Shown piece after piece: positions 46,797 to 58,651 of a stretch of DNA of 64,000 bases. The notes below the pieces were generated by a model. The model was not told the DNA's origin, searched no databases, and saw only the letters and a program-made list of their open reading frames with translations. The stretch is from assembly GCA_007922195.1 (NCBI GenBank), contig ML681996.1:16048313-16112312 (forward strand), in the 5' to 3' direction. This DNA comes from Podocnemis expansa. Lineage: Eukaryota; Chordata; Testudines; Podocnemididae. The position numbers and the translations under genes are program-made. Position 1 is the first letter of the stretch, and each line of letters begins with the position of its first letter.

Positions 46797-47085
46797 AGTG
46801 GTAAGTCTTTACTGATGGCTGCAAAATCTCTGTCATTAGTGCGGTCTTCTAGATGTGATTGAGCAGCCAGTGTAAACCCACTGAATCACTCCAGAAATCG
46901 CGATAGCAGCTTCAGCCATGGAACTGGAATTGCTGTCAGCTGACTGGAAGGCATTTCCAGTTGGCTTACCCTATTGTGTAGGAATGGATTAGTGAGTTGT
47001 CAGGAGATACGCAAGGTATTTTACGTACCTTGCATATCTCTTGTCGACTGCCACCAAAAAGTGCAGGAAGTGTAGACTAAGGCTA
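46797..47085. mobile_element. Unidentified insertion inside CR1
   Basis: The CR1 reading GAGGAGAGGCTGAGGTAACT is interrupted and resumes at GCTAGGTTTGTTTAGACTGC, leaving about 290 bp of unrelated sequence. It contains a strong hairpin at 47004-47040. I do not recognise its family. Confidence 0.45.
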
Positions 47086-47179
47086 GGTTTGTTTAGACTG
47101 CAAAAAAGAAGCATGAGAGGGGATTTTAAAGTAGCCTTTAACTGTCTGAAAGGGGAGCCGAGGGAAAATGGTGCTAGGC

Positions 47180-47737
47180 CAGTGGTGAACAAACTACAGC
47201 CCATAGGCCAGATCCAGCCCATGAGGGCCTGTGCTCCAGCCCCCAAGCCATCATTGCTCTCTTCCCTTCCCTCTCCCCAGCTTCAGTGGCAGTTTACCAT
47301 GGCCATAGCACTGCTGCTCTGCCCCTCCTCCCTCTCTCTCAGCTCTGGGACTGGGCTGTCAGCTGCTGCATGGCCCTGCCCCCTGAGCATGCTCCAGGGC
47401 CAGCTTGGTACTGTGCCCCCAGCTGGCTCTCCAGGACCAGCTCTGCATCAGCCTTGCGCCAAGGGAGATTGATAGCTCGATAGCTCACCTTCCCCCTGCC
47501 AGCCATCTGCAGCACTGCATGGTGGCTAAGAACCAGCCCTGGAGCTGGTGGGGAGTGAAGGGGAGGCTGAAACTGGGAAGGAGGCTCTGTCCCCCCACCC
47601 CGATGGCCACCTCTGCAGCACCCCCCACAGCCAGTTTCACAGGGCCTGCTTTGTGCAGTGCTCCCTCCACTCCCAGTGGCAGCCAGCTCTCTACTGTCCC
47701 CCTGCATCCCACCAGTCACAATTATTGCCCACCCGTG
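47180..47737. mobile_element. hAT-type element inserted in CR1
   Basis: Starts CAGTGGTGAACAAACTAC and ends ATTATTGCCCACCCGTG. The CR1 sequence is interrupted cleanly: it runs ...GGTGCTAGGC before and TTAGGCTGTTCTC after, so the CTAGGC-like target is duplicated imperfectly. The interior is GC-rich with Pro/Ser-rich spurious frames on both strands. Confidence 0.6.
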
Positions 47738-49430
47738 TTAGGCTGTTCTCAGTGATAGAAGTAGATGACAGAACTAGGACCAATAGTGTAAGTTGCAGTG
47801 GGGGAGGTCTAGGCTGGATATTAGGAAAAACTTTTTCACTGGGAGGTGGTGCAGCACTGGAATGGGTTACTTAGAGAGGCAGTGGAATCTTCATCCTTAA
47901 GAGATTTTTAAAATATGGCTTGACAAAGCCCTGTCTGAATGGGGTGATTTAGTTGGGCTTGTGTGGTACTAAAAGGTACCCCCACCCCGCATGATTGGAA
48001 AAAGGAGCAGTTTCTCCTCCCTTTTCTTTTCCTAAGCTAGTGCTGACTAACTAATGATAAGAAAACCTAAGATTTAAAACTGTAATTCTCAGAGACAGTT
48101 TGCACTGGTTTAAAAATGTGTTTAATACTTGTACTCGGTTAAATTCAAGGAGCCAAATGCAGAAATGATGTATATTTGTACTTTCTTGAATTAATTCATC
48201 AGTTTTCCTTGGGCCTAATTTCACTTATTTGCATGTAAGGCAGTCTAATTTAGTCTAACATTTATCCTGATGAATCAGAATAAATTGTAAAAATATGCAA
48301 ATTAAGAGAATGATCTGCTTTATCTTATTGTGTTTCTGGATACAGTGGTCATTTCCCATCACAGACTGACAAGTACATACGCATCAAATCAGATTGTCTT
48401 CTCTGTATTTAGATACTTTCACAGGTATTCATTTAGAGCGGACAGATGAGCAGAAAATAAGTCAATGACTCTAAGTAAATCTAAGGGTTGCTGCTGCTTT
48501 CTTTTCTGCTTTTAAGAATGTTAACATTCCTAGCAGTGGGGGAGGAAGCTGTAGCCTATGTGAACTTTTTGCAGTACTTGTATTTAGCAAATGAGGATGC
48601 AAACCACATCCTAGTACTGTAATTAAGGGCTTGCCTGCTTATGTCCCACTGCCACCATACTGAGTTGTATGAGACCTGCTCAGCTGTGTCTGCCTAGGTA
48701 ATACATGCCTTATGCCAATGGAGACTGATAGCTCTGTAGCTCACCTTGCAGTGCTCTGCACTTTTGCATTAGAAGAACTGTATTCCAGAGCTGCTGCTCA
48801 GGCAGTGAGGTACAGCAGAGAAGTGTGATCTATCATTGGTTTGTTACCCTTACAGTGGAGCTAACTGGAGCTTTAACACCCAGAAAGCAATGCCACTGTG
48901 ATTCACACCCATGTTTGCTAAGGGCCAAGAGCAGCTCCTGCCTGCACTCGCCCTGGAGCTTGAAGCCCAGACTTAAAGGCTTCAGCTGTTGGCAAAAGGA
49001 AACAACTCTGTGCACGCATCACAGCAACATGGGCATGGAGCCAGGGTTTGAAAGTCTCTTTCCATGTCAACTTTTCTGCAGCTGAAGGGCTGCCAGTGAG
49101 AGGCAGATGAAGTCCATAATGTGCAAGGGTCAGGCTAGGCTTACCTGGAGTTACCAGATGTCAGGCAAAAGGAGGACAAGTCTTCCTTTTTACCATCACG
49201 TCCTCCGTCTGGCAGGCAGTTTACAAAACACATGATTTTGTCTGGCTTTTTCCTTACAGGGGTTAAAATATGCTGGAACACCCCAGAACACCTTATTTTT
49301 AGGGGGAACCGTTCCAGGGCCCCTAAAAACAGGAGAGTAGGCCATTAATGCTACATTTTCTCCAAGTGTCCTCCAATGTCCTCCTTTTCCTACTTCCCTG
49401 TCCAGGCTTTGGTGTCTGGTAACCCTAGGC

Positions 49431-49599
49431 CAGGTGTGGCCAAACTGTGGCTCTTGAATGAAACAGTCTGGCTTGTGGAAGAACGTCAGCAAATCAATTT
49501 AGTAGGTAAAAGTATATGGCTATATGCCTCAGTGTGGCTCTTGAAGGTTTAATAATCATCTTGTGTGGCTCTTGAGCTCCATAAGTTTGGCCACCCCTG
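49431..49599. mobile_element. hAT-type MITE (CAGGTGTGGCCAAACT family)
   Basis: Ends CAGGTGTGGCCAAACTGTGG and AAGTTTGGCCACCCCTG are inverted. Flanks CCCTAGGC and CCCATGGC share 6 of 8 bases. Interior carries the repeated TGGCTCTTGA unit. Confidence 0.7.
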
Positions 49600-49697
49600 C
49601 CCATGGCTTACCAGAGGTCAGGCAGGAGGACACATCCTCCTTTTTACCTTCAAGCCCTCCGTCTGGCAGGTGTTTTAAAAACATCTCGTCAATTTTA

Positions 49698-49787
49698 AAA
49701 GGGATAGCCGTGTTAGTCTAGTCCAGTGAAAAAACAACAAGGAGTTGTGTGGCACTTTAAGACTAACAGATTTATTTAAAAACACAT
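49698..49787. repeat. GACTAACA dispersed repeat in another repeat
   Basis: GGGATAGCCGTGTTAGTCTA through GCACTTTAAGACTAACAGAT. It interrupts the GTCTGGTAACCC-type repeat at 49605-49976, whose sequence resumes after AAAAACACATG. Confidence 0.75.
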
Positions 49788-50159
49788 GATTTTGTCCGGC
49801 TTTTTGCTTACAGAGGTCAAAGCACGCTGGAACACCCCAGAACACCTTATTTTTAAGGGGCTGCGTTCCAGGGCCCCTAAAAACAGGAGACTATTCCATT
49901 AAGGCTACTTTTTCTCCACATGTCCTCCCTGCTTTTCCTACCTCCCTGTCCAGGCTTTGGTGCCTGGTAACCCTAGGCTTACCAGATGTCAGGCAGACCT
50001 TTTTACTTTCCCCTCTCTGTCTGGCACATGCTTTCATCTGGCTTTTTGCTTACAGGGGTCACGGCATGCTGGAACACCCTCTTTTTCGGGGGCAGCGTTG
50101 CAGGAGAGAGACTATTGCACGAATGCTACATTTTCTCCCTGCTCTTCCTACTTCCCTGG

Positions 50160-50760
50160 GCAGGTTTTGGCGTCTGGTCCGCGGCGGGCCGGAGAGCCCC
50201 GCGGCGCGGAGACGGGCGGCCGCAGAAAGTTTCCCCAGACACAGGCTGGTGGCTGCAAGTTGGCTTCCTCCCGCGCCTCGCAAACACGCCGCCCAGATGG
50301 CGCGCCCGGAGCATCCGCCCCCGCTCGGGCCGGGCCGGGGCAGGGCGGGGGACTCGCAGCGCCCGGCCGCCCGCTCCAGGTGCTAGCGCCAGGCGGAGGA
50401 GGAGGAAGAGAAAGCGGGGCTGATGTGCAGGGCAGCGCGGCTGCTCGCCCCGAGGTAAGTCGCTCTCCGGCCCCGGCTGGCGGGGGGCGCGTTCGGCTGC
50501 CTCGCCGCAGCCTCCCACGGGCCGACGGGCACCGACGCGCGGCTGCCGCCCTCTGCGGAGCTTCGCCCCGCTCGCCACCGCTGCCGGCTGGCGGCTCGGA
50601 AAGGAAACCGGCCCCGGCCCCGGCCCCGGCCGGGCTTTTCTTCGGCTCGCTGGCCCGAGGAAAGCGAGCAGGGGCATTGGGCTTCTGGTCTGGGCCACAG
50701 CAATAGCACTGCAAGGCTTCGGTCGGCAAAGAGAGCCAAAAATAGCAAGCAGTCTCCTGG
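50160..50760. promoter_or_regulatory. CpG island, probable ARAP2 promoter
   Basis: This is the only long single-copy CpG-dense stretch in the window, with frequent CG dinucleotides, NotI-like GCGGCCGC and GGGCGGGG-type sites from about 50175 to 50650. It starts abruptly where a transposon copy ends and fades by about 50770. It includes a GGAGGAGGAGGAAGAG purine tract and an exon-like segment ending in a strong plus-strand donor. The assignment to ARAP2 is synteny inference: in human 4p14, ARAP2 and DTHD1 are divergent neighbours with their 5' ends some tens of kilobases apart. Confidence 0.72.
50385..50454 (+). other. ARAP2: Probable non-coding first exon (ARAP2), 3' end fixed by a donor
   Basis: The sequence CGCCCCGAG|GTAAGT at 50446-50460 is an almost ideal splice donor inside the CpG island. 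The upstream boundary is a guess, because no TATA box or initiator fixes the start. An ATG at 50423 stays open to the donor (Met-Cys-Arg-Ala-Ala-Arg), so a short upstream frame or alternative start is possible, but it has a poor context. No sterile-alpha-motif exon resembling the ARAP2 N terminus is seen downstream to 64000, so the first intron would exceed 13.5 kb. The gene name rests on location only. Confidence 0.5.
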
Positions 50761-51212
50761 CGCTTAAAGCGGAAGAGATTTAGCTATCGCCTGAGCAATG
50801 CCACTTGGTCAGACGCTTGCGAGAGGGGAATTTGCAGAAAGGGAGGAAAATAAAGGCAGGGGAGTGCAAGAGATGGGGGCCGGCGTGCTGCGAGAGCAAA
50901 TCAGAGTCAGACTCCGGGAAACAGCACATGGAGGGGGGCGAAGTCAAATAACCTGTGGGAAAGAGTCCATAGTCACCATCAAGTCCTGCTTTTACACCAT
51001 CTGATTTGCAGATGAGTTGGATTTCGGCTGTTTCTCTTGGAAGTCTTGATCTCCCATTGAATTTCTGGAGGAGGATCTGGGAATGACCTGTACTTACCAA
51101 TTTGTTTATTAAACAGAGGCTGAGTTAGTGGGCAGGTCTGTGAGCACAAATCCAGTTCCAGGTTTTGAATTCTTTAAGAGCTGCTAGTTTTATCTGAGGA
51201 GCCCAGGTGTGG

Positions 51213-51518
51213 GCCTACCAGATACCAAAGCCTGGAAGGGAGGACAGGGAAGTAGGAAGAGGAGGACATTGGAGGATGCATGGAGAAAATGTAGTATTCA
51301 TGGAATTTTCTTCTGTTTTTAGGGGGCCCTGGGACACTTCCCCTAAAAATAAGGTATTCTGTGGCATTCCGGCATACTTTAACCCCTTATAATTTAAAAG
51401 CCAGACAAAATCATGTATTTTAAAATGTCTGCCAGACGGAGGACATAATGGTAGAAAGGAGGACATGAAGTAAAAAGGAGGACATGTCCTCCTTTTGCTG
51501 GACATCTGGTAACCCTAG
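51213..51518. repeat. Inverted copy of the TACCAGATGTCAGGC repeat
   Basis: Starts CTACCAGATACCAAAGCCTG and ends GCTGGACATCTGGTAACCCT, i.e. the same family in the opposite orientation to the three copies upstream of the CpG island. It contains a GACGGAGGACATAATGG unit and the GGGGGCCCTGGGA / CCCCTAAAAATAAGG module. Confidence 0.75.
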
Positions 51519-52654
51519 CCAGGTAGGAAGTGTGTGTGGGTGTGGGTGTGTTTCAAAGAGCAGACTACCTTTGAAATGAGTTGTTACCATTTTTCTTTAT
51601 GGTTTTCTTTTTTATAGTTTAATTTCTATTTGCTTCCTTAATGGGAAATTATTTTCTGAAATTTGGAGTTATGGTCAAATCTGTACAGACTTTTTGGAAA
51701 CAATCCATGCATCTGTGGAAGCTTTAGCAGAGAGTGAATGAGCTCTGGCTTTTGAAAAAGCTGTGTAGTAATTTAAGTACTAGGCAAGACAAAGAGAGTG
51801 TAATTCTACACACAAGTGCTGCTGTAGCAGTTAGGCAAATCTCATTCAATTAATTCTAGCCTGGAAGTGAATCATATTCTGCTTATTCATGCTATCAAAA
51901 GTAGTCTATAGGGATTTTTTTGCAGGCTACAGTACAAACCAGAACGAGTAAAGGTGGAAGAATTTGAACATAACCTACAAGTATTTTGAGAGTGAATGAG
52001 AGGAAACATTGAGAAATATTGTGTCACCAGATTCTTCTATGAGTATTTCTTAATTGTCAAATGCATTTTTACTTCTCATAATCACCCTTCTGAACTCTGA
52101 CATAGGAGTGGCTTCAAAATTAATTTTGTTTCCTGAAAGCTGCTTTCTTGTTCACAGTTGTTGCTGAGAGTTGAGCAGTTAGGTGATATTTTAAAAGAAG
52201 CCCTAGGTATTTGAAAATAAGAAAAAGCGTGGGGAATGGATTTATTGAAGGCACATAAAAATCTGGATCAACTTCTAGGCCTGTGGAGTTGTGGAGTATG
52301 GGGTGGTGGAGGTGAGAAAACAGAATGCTCATTGTATATGAGGGAGGGTCAAAAGAACTTTTGTCCCATCTGATCTTCCTTGTCACTGTTGCCACTTTTC
52401 TTTGGGGGGAGGGAATATAGAAGAGGGGAAGAAGAAGCACTGTTTGTTACTTACTCCCTTCAGAGGAAGAGGAACTGCTACTTCCATTTCACGTCTTCAT
52501 TGATAACGTAGATATCCTCAGAAAGGAAGTGCATCATGGAGAAAGGTGGAAGAAACTACAGATGATGTTGTTCTGGGATGAGTCTAGACAAGTTCCTTTT
52601 TTTTCCTCCCTTCCTCTTCCTCCTCCATTGGCAAGGGGTATAGTGGAGAGGAGG

Positions 52655-55490
52655 AATCCTAGAATCATAGGACTTGGTGGGATCTCAGGCGGTCACCCAC
52701 TCTAGACCCTGCTTTTGTGCTGGGACCAAGCATTATCTAAATACCATCCCCAACAGGTGTCTGTCTAACCTGCTCTTAGAAGTCTCCAGTGGTGGAGATT
52801 CTGCAGCCTCTCAAGGCAACTTATTCCAGTGTTTAAATACCTTGACAGTTCAGAAGTTTTCCTAATGTCCAGCCTAAACTCCCCTTTTTACAATTTAAGC
52901 CTGTTGTTTCTCATCCTATCATCAGAGGTTAATGAACAATTTTTTCACTTCTTGTATTAGCCTTGTATGTACCTAAAAACTGCTACTTTTTCCTCTGCTC
53001 CATCTTCGCTTCTCCAGACTAAACTAATCCTTCCCGCCTCCCCCCAAATCTCTCCTTGTAGGTGATGTTTTCTAGACCTTTTATCATTTTTGTTGCTCTA
53101 ACTTTCTCCAGTTTGCCTACATCTTTCCTGAAATGTGGCATCCAGAACTGGACATGATGCTCTAGTTGAAGCCAAATCAGTGTGGAGAAGAGAGGAAGAA
53201 TAACGTCTTCTAAGACAGCCCATGGTGATGTCTGCTTCTTTGCAACAGTGTTACGTTGTTGACTCATATGTGGCCTGAGATCTGCTATGACCCCCAGATC
53301 TCTTTTCCCAGTACTCTTTCAAAGCAGTCAATTCCAATTTTTTATGTGCACAACTGACTGTTCTTTCTTAAGTGGAATGCTTTGCATTTGTCCTTATTGA
53401 ATTTCATCCTGTTTACTTCAGAGCATTTCTCCAGTTTGTCCAGATCATTTTAAATGTTAAGTCTGTTCTCCAAAACACCTGCAACCCCTCTCAGCATGGC
53501 ATCATCTGTAACCTTTATAAATGTGCTCTGTGTGCATTATGTAAATCACTGATGAAGATACTGAACAGAACTGGATCCAGAAATGATCCCTGTGGGACCC
53601 TAACTGACATGCATTTCTAGCTTGATTATGAACCACTAATAACAACTCTCTGAGAACAGTGCTCTAACCAGTTATGCTCCCACCTTATAATAGTTCCATC
53701 TAAATTGTATTTCCCTAGTTTTTTAAGAGGAGATCAGGCAAGACATTATCAAAAGACTTACTAAAGTCAAGATGATGTATACCACATCTACTGCTTCTCT
53801 CTGCCTCATGCACAAGACTTTTTATCCTGTCAAAGAAAGGTATCAGGTTAGTTTGACATGATTTATTACTCCTTACCTTCGAGGTCAGTGGTTTCTACCT
53901 TGTGGGCCAAAAGTGGCCAGCCACTCCCATCACACTGGCTTCAGAAAGGGACCCACTGCCAGGCTGAATGCATTGCCATGGAGGTACAAGACCGGTGCAG
54001 GCTCCTTGTTGCAGCTGCAGGGGTGGGAAATCAAAACACCCCTTCCTTGGTTTCAGCAGAGAGCACAGTAAAGCACTCCAGGTGGGTCCATAAGTGTGGG
54101 GTCCCTACTGGACCTGAGGGAGAAGAACACTGATCTCCCATCCCCATGGCTGAGGAAGGAAGCCACGGCCTAGGGACCCAGGTGGAGCACACGGGGCTAT
54201 GGGCTGTGTGCTGTTTGCCTGCCGCAGCCAGGGGGTGGGAGGTCAGTGAAGAGAAAGCGTCCTCACTGAACTTCTGTCTGCCTGCAGGGTGGGGAGGGGC
54301 AGCTGGTGGAGACTGGTGGCCCTTTAAGGTTGTAAAAATGATATGTGACCCTTGAGCCAAAAAAGTTGGGAAAGATTGTTCTAGGTGTTTGTAAATTGAT
54401 TGCTTAATTATTTGCTCTATTATCTTTTTAGATGCTGATGTTAAGCTGATTGGTCTGTAACTCCTCAGGTTGTTTATTTCACTTTTTAAGGACTGCCACA
54501 ATATTTGTCCTGTTCTAGTCCTGTAGAATATCTCCATCTTCCATGACTGTTCAAAGATAATCACTAATGGCTCTGATATGTCTTCAGTCAGCTCCTTGGG
54601 TATTCTAGGATGCATTTCATGTGCTTTAATGTTTTGGAGACATCTAACTTGTCTAAATAATTTTTAACTTGTTCTTTCCCTATTTCAGCCTCATAGCCTT
54701 CCTCATTGTCAGTGACATTCACTGTTAGACAAATGATTCCTAATAACCTTTTCAGTGAAACTGAAACAAAAATGTCATTTAGCACTTCTGCCATTTCTAC
54801 ATTTTTGGTCGTTGTTTTTCCATTCTCATTGGGTAATGAACCTTTCCTTTCTCTTTGCTCTTAGTTTTACTTCTGATGTATTTATGTCATGTTTTTGTGT
54901 TACCCTTCATTCCTCTAGCTAGTTTAATCCATTTTATTTCATGGCCTTTCTGATTTGGTTCCTACAAAATTATGTGTTTATATTCTTCTTTTGCTCTTTG
55001 ACTAGTTTCCACTTTTGTGAGTTGCCTTTGAGTTTGAGATCAGTGAAGATCTCCTGGTTAAGCCAGGATGGTCTCTTGTCATACTTTCTATCTTTTCTAT
55101 ACAGTGGCATAGTTGACTCTTGTGCCCTTAATAATGTCTGATTGGAAAAACTGCCAGCCCTCTGGAATTGTTTTTCCCATTTGACTTGATTTCTGTGGGA
55201 TCTTACCTAGTATTGCCCTGAATGTGCTAAAGTGCGTCTTCATGAAATCTATTATCTTTTATTGTTGTGTTTTTCCCTCTCATCAATCCTTAGATTCATG
55301 TGCTCTACTATTTCACCTAGACTAACTTCCACTTTCAAATTCTCAACCAATTTCTCCCTACTTAGCAAGATCACAGGGTTGTGGATGAGCATTGCAATTT
55401 GTCCTGTCTTTCCCCCTTTTGTGGCAAGTTTCTATGGAGGCAGGCCCAGAGCCAATTCTCTCATGCTGTCTCTTGACTTGGCTTTGGATT
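52655..55490 (-). mobile_element. CR1 LINE, longest copy, minus strand
   Basis: The 3' end is at 52660 (AGAATCATAGGACTTGG). C-terminal frame at 53267-53019 and an upstream reverse-transcriptase segment near 54450-54560 (RSYRPISLTSASKKIIEQII) are visible. The left part is split by a hAT element (53886-54378). The right limit is approximate. Frames are broken throughout. Confidence 0.85.
53886..54378. mobile_element. hAT-type element inserted in a minus-strand CR1
   Basis: Starts CAGTGGTTTCTACCTTG and ends AAGTTGGGAAAGATTG. Flanks TTCGAGGT and TTCTAGGT match at 7 of 8 bases. CR1 sequence continues on both sides, so this is the younger insertion. Confidence 0.75.
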
Positions 55491-55499
55491 CAAGTACAG

Positions 55500-55747
55500 C
55501 AGTGGTCTTCAAACACAGGGTCAGGAGACCGTCATGTACTGCCTCACGGCACCCCTTGTGGCTGCCTCCAAAAGACTGGAATGCATTTCTCCCATGAACG
55601 TGCATGGAATAAATGAATTTGTTAGTCTTTTAAGTGCCACGGGACTCCTTACTTGTTTTGCTCAAAAATGTAATTGTTGGGTTGGAGACAAAAAAGTCCC
55701 CCTCCCTCCCTAGTTGGGTTCTGGGAAATAAAGTGTGAAAACCACTG
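55500..55747. mobile_element. hAT-type element with nested GACTAACA repeat
   Basis: CAGTGGTCTTCAAACACAGG begins the element and GTGAAAACCACTG ends it. Flanks AAGTACAG and ATGTACAA match at 6 of 8 bases. A GACTAACA-family fragment lies inside at about 55590-55665. Confidence 0.6.
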
Positions 55748-55759
55748 ATGTACAAGATC

Positions 55760-58280
55760 TGAAAGAGATGGGCTCCAGGGAGGACCTTCCTTTCTCTCCT
55801 GTCATCCATACCACCAACATAGCTCTTACACAGCTAGTGTAACTTTCTCCTTTGCTGGGATAACAGTAGCAACGTCTGGGTTTTGTGTGACCGTGGAAAT
55901 GTCATGTAAATCAAATGTCCACATAATCTTTTTTTGCAACAGTTTAATTAAATAGGTTTGCAGGCACACCTTCAAATAAATTGATTATACTTTTGAATCT
56001 GAACCTGCGATACTTCTTTGAAAATTGTCTTTGGATGTAATGATCACTTTTCTAGAAGACTCATCAAGAGTTGCTAACGCTCAGTGAATTGAGATCATAA
56101 TGGTTGAGAAGTTTAGCAATCTGTTCACTTTTAATCCTCAATCTTCTTTTTATTTCCCATTAAAATTTGTGGTGAAAAGAAATGATGCAGCTTTCAATTA
56201 ACCAAGTTTGCAAACTGGGAAGCAAAGATAGTGTTCTGTGAAGAGTTACATTTTGTGTTGTGTTGCTGTCTATACAGTGGTGAAGTAAAACCAATATAGC
56301 TGGCTATCTATGATTAGGCTTTGCTTGATTTTATTTTTATTTTTTATCATTTTGATTAACAAATTAAAATGCTAAAAAAATCATATTTGGAAATTGTGTG
56401 TGTGGGAGACTGGTGAGGTTTCAGACAGCAATTACCAAATGACGGTAGATTTTGAGATTTAAAACATTGTGTTTAATGGTTAAAGCCTTGTATACATCAC
56501 GTCAGAATACTCCTAGTATATATCCATCAAATGCTTAGTTATGACGTAGCATTTTTCTTTTTGTCTATTAGTAAATTCTGACTTTGAAATATTTTTTGAT
56601 TTGTGCATATAAGGTGATACTGATATTTAGCAACAAAAACTCAATCCTTCCAAGCCTCCCTGTGGTTACTAGCGAAACAGGTGAGGTAACCAGACCTGAT
56701 GTTCCAATATAAGTGGTGAGCGAATCTACAGTTTATGAAAACCTGAAATACTAAAATGGGCATGTAAGATTTGCTAGCACTTCCTCGTGAGGGTGGTAGT
56801 TGTAGAAGACTGGCATTGTATTTAAAACAAATCTGAACCCAAAGAGTAAACAGGGAGAGACTACTAAACTAAATAAGTTTATCTCTAGTTTTGAAACACT
56901 TGTGTATGTTTGGCAATCTGATTGTTTCTTTAATACACATGAATGAATATATACTATATAAAAACCGACAAAAGAATGCTTAAGTGGCACAGCTAAGCAC
57001 TTAAGTTCAGAAATAACAGAGTATATTGGAGTGATACTTCTATGAGTCATCTCACTCAAATCCAGACTAGTTTCAATTAAAACATTTGAAGGCATCTCAT
57101 TATTTTCCTGTACATTTTCAACTTTAGACTCTGCAGAGCTGCTTTAATTTTTTAAGTAATTGTGCTCTTCCCTTAGTTAAATTGCTAAGATACTTCTGCT
57201 CAGACTTTAAACAAACAAAAGTTGGACAGAGATCAGGTCTGGAAAAAAAAAATTATACCCCATGATGAAGTTTCAGAAAGCAATGAACAACCACAAGCAG
57301 TATTTTAATAGAACTCTTGTAGCACATTTTTGTGGTTATTTTTTGCCACTTTTGCTACAATGCAAATGTGTTCCTATTTTTTTCTTAAAATATTGTGATG
57401 TGGTGACTATACGCAGTCTTAATTCTTTTTTAAAAATCTTTTTATTAAAGCAAAATTAAAATAAATAGTAAGTAATGCACAATATATTATGGTCAGGATT
57501 AAGTTTATATTCAAAGAACCTGGCTAAAAATTTTGGTGTGCTGTGAAGGGAGTTGTCCTCCTGAGGATGCTAAAAAGAGTGAGAGACAGTTCATATTTTA
57601 CTATCCCACAGGTGGAGAACTCACATATTCCTAATAATATGCACTAGAAAGTCTTGCTGCTAACAATAAAGGAATTAATCTGCTGTCCTTTTTAAAATGT
57701 ACCTTTCTTAATGAAGCATTACGGAAACAGGTCAGGGTGCCCCAGGAATCTGTCATATTACTATCATTTGATTCTTTGATAATTATGTCCAGAAAACATT
57801 AATTCCTGGACACAATCATCCAAGTATGTTTCCCTTTCCCCCATACCTCTCCAATAAAGTGCATTCTTAGTCGCAAAAACAGTCGTCTTTTTGGAGGTGT
57901 TTTATTTTAGAGATGGGTGTAAGCAGGCCCACTACAAAGTTTTCCAAGGACACATTTAGTAATTGTGAGAATGGTATCCCAGTCACAGTAAAGCTCATGA
58001 AATGCAAGCAACCCTGTGCCATTCAATATGTGACCTTTCTCCTCCCTCCTCCCCCCAGAGGATAAAGATCTATTATGAGCTATTTAAAAAACAAACAAAG
58101 CATTTAATATTGTTGCCCTTTGATCTAAGAAGATTCTAAGCTCACTTACGAATTTTATAGGGTACATAGGAATCACTTATTACTACCTGGGTTTTATTCA
58201 GAGTATTTTTGTTTAATGCTATAAATCCTGTGCTGTTCAATCTCAAGTTGTCACTGTTCCTCTTGTAGCCTGCTTCAGGC
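55760..58280. other. Putative ARAP2 intron 1, AT-rich, unassigned
   Basis: No repeat end or exon recognised. The frame at 57095-56751 lacks splice signals and coding character. Confidence 0.5.
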
Positions 58281-58285
58281 TAATA

Positions 58286-58651
58286 CAGGGGGTCTCCAAC
58301 CTGTGACTGAAGAGCCACATGCACCTCTTTGCCTGCTCCCTTGCTGTTCTGGGTCCGTTCTCCCTTGCCACAAGCAGCCTCCTCCTCGCTCTGCCCTCTC
58401 TCCACACCACTGGAGGACCCTGCTGGTGGCCAACACCAGGCTCGGGGCTCCATCCCTCCTGCCAGTCCGGACCCTGCTAATAGCCTGCACCAGGTTCCAG
58501 GCTCCTTACCCCTTGCCAGGTGACCCTGCAGCAGGCGCCCGGTCCAGCTCCCCCCACCAGGAGATGACAACCATTGTGGCTTTCAAAGCACTTGGTTATT
58601 GAAGGAATTTTAAAAAATGGCTCTTCTTATCTTTTGGGTTGCTGACTCCTG
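58286..58651. mobile_element. hAT-type element (CAGGGGGTCTCCAACC)
   Basis: Ends CAGGGGGTCTCCAACCTG and GGGTTGCTGACTCCTG are inverted. Flanks GGCTAATA and GGCGAGTA share 6 of 8 bases. GC-rich interior with short spurious frames. Confidence 0.65.

Larger units (their letters stand above)
46015..47975 (+). mobile_element. CR1 LINE with two nested insertions
   Basis: Includes the core [20 protein letters not shown] motif at about 46205-46260 and the C-terminal frame 46456-46794 (EKDLGAIVDKKLDM, REVIIPLYVGLVRPHLGY). Interrupted at about 46797-47085 and 47180-47737, then resumes with the 3' region (GGATATTAGGAAAAACTTTT). The extreme 3' tail is missing. Several frameshifts. Confidence 0.88.
49150..50160. 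repeat. Three direct copies of a TACCAGATGTCAGGC repeat
   Basis: Units at about 49150-49428, 49605-49976 and 49978-50160 each start TTACCAGA(T/G)GTCAGGC and end CAGGCTTTGGTG(T/C)CTGGT. They share GGGGTTAAAATATGCTGGAA-like and CCAGAACACC-like internal sequence. Unit 1 is separated from unit 2 by a hAT element. Unit 3 is shorter and its end merges with the CpG island at GTCTGGTCCGCGG. Probable MITE family whose starts and ends are mutually inverted. Confidence 0.75.

Noticed and set aside
49957..50748. Arg/Ala/Pro-rich frames up to 249 codons on both strands of the CpG island
   Set aside because: Typical of CG-rich DNA with few stop codons; they begin inside a transposon copy and cross the splice donor.
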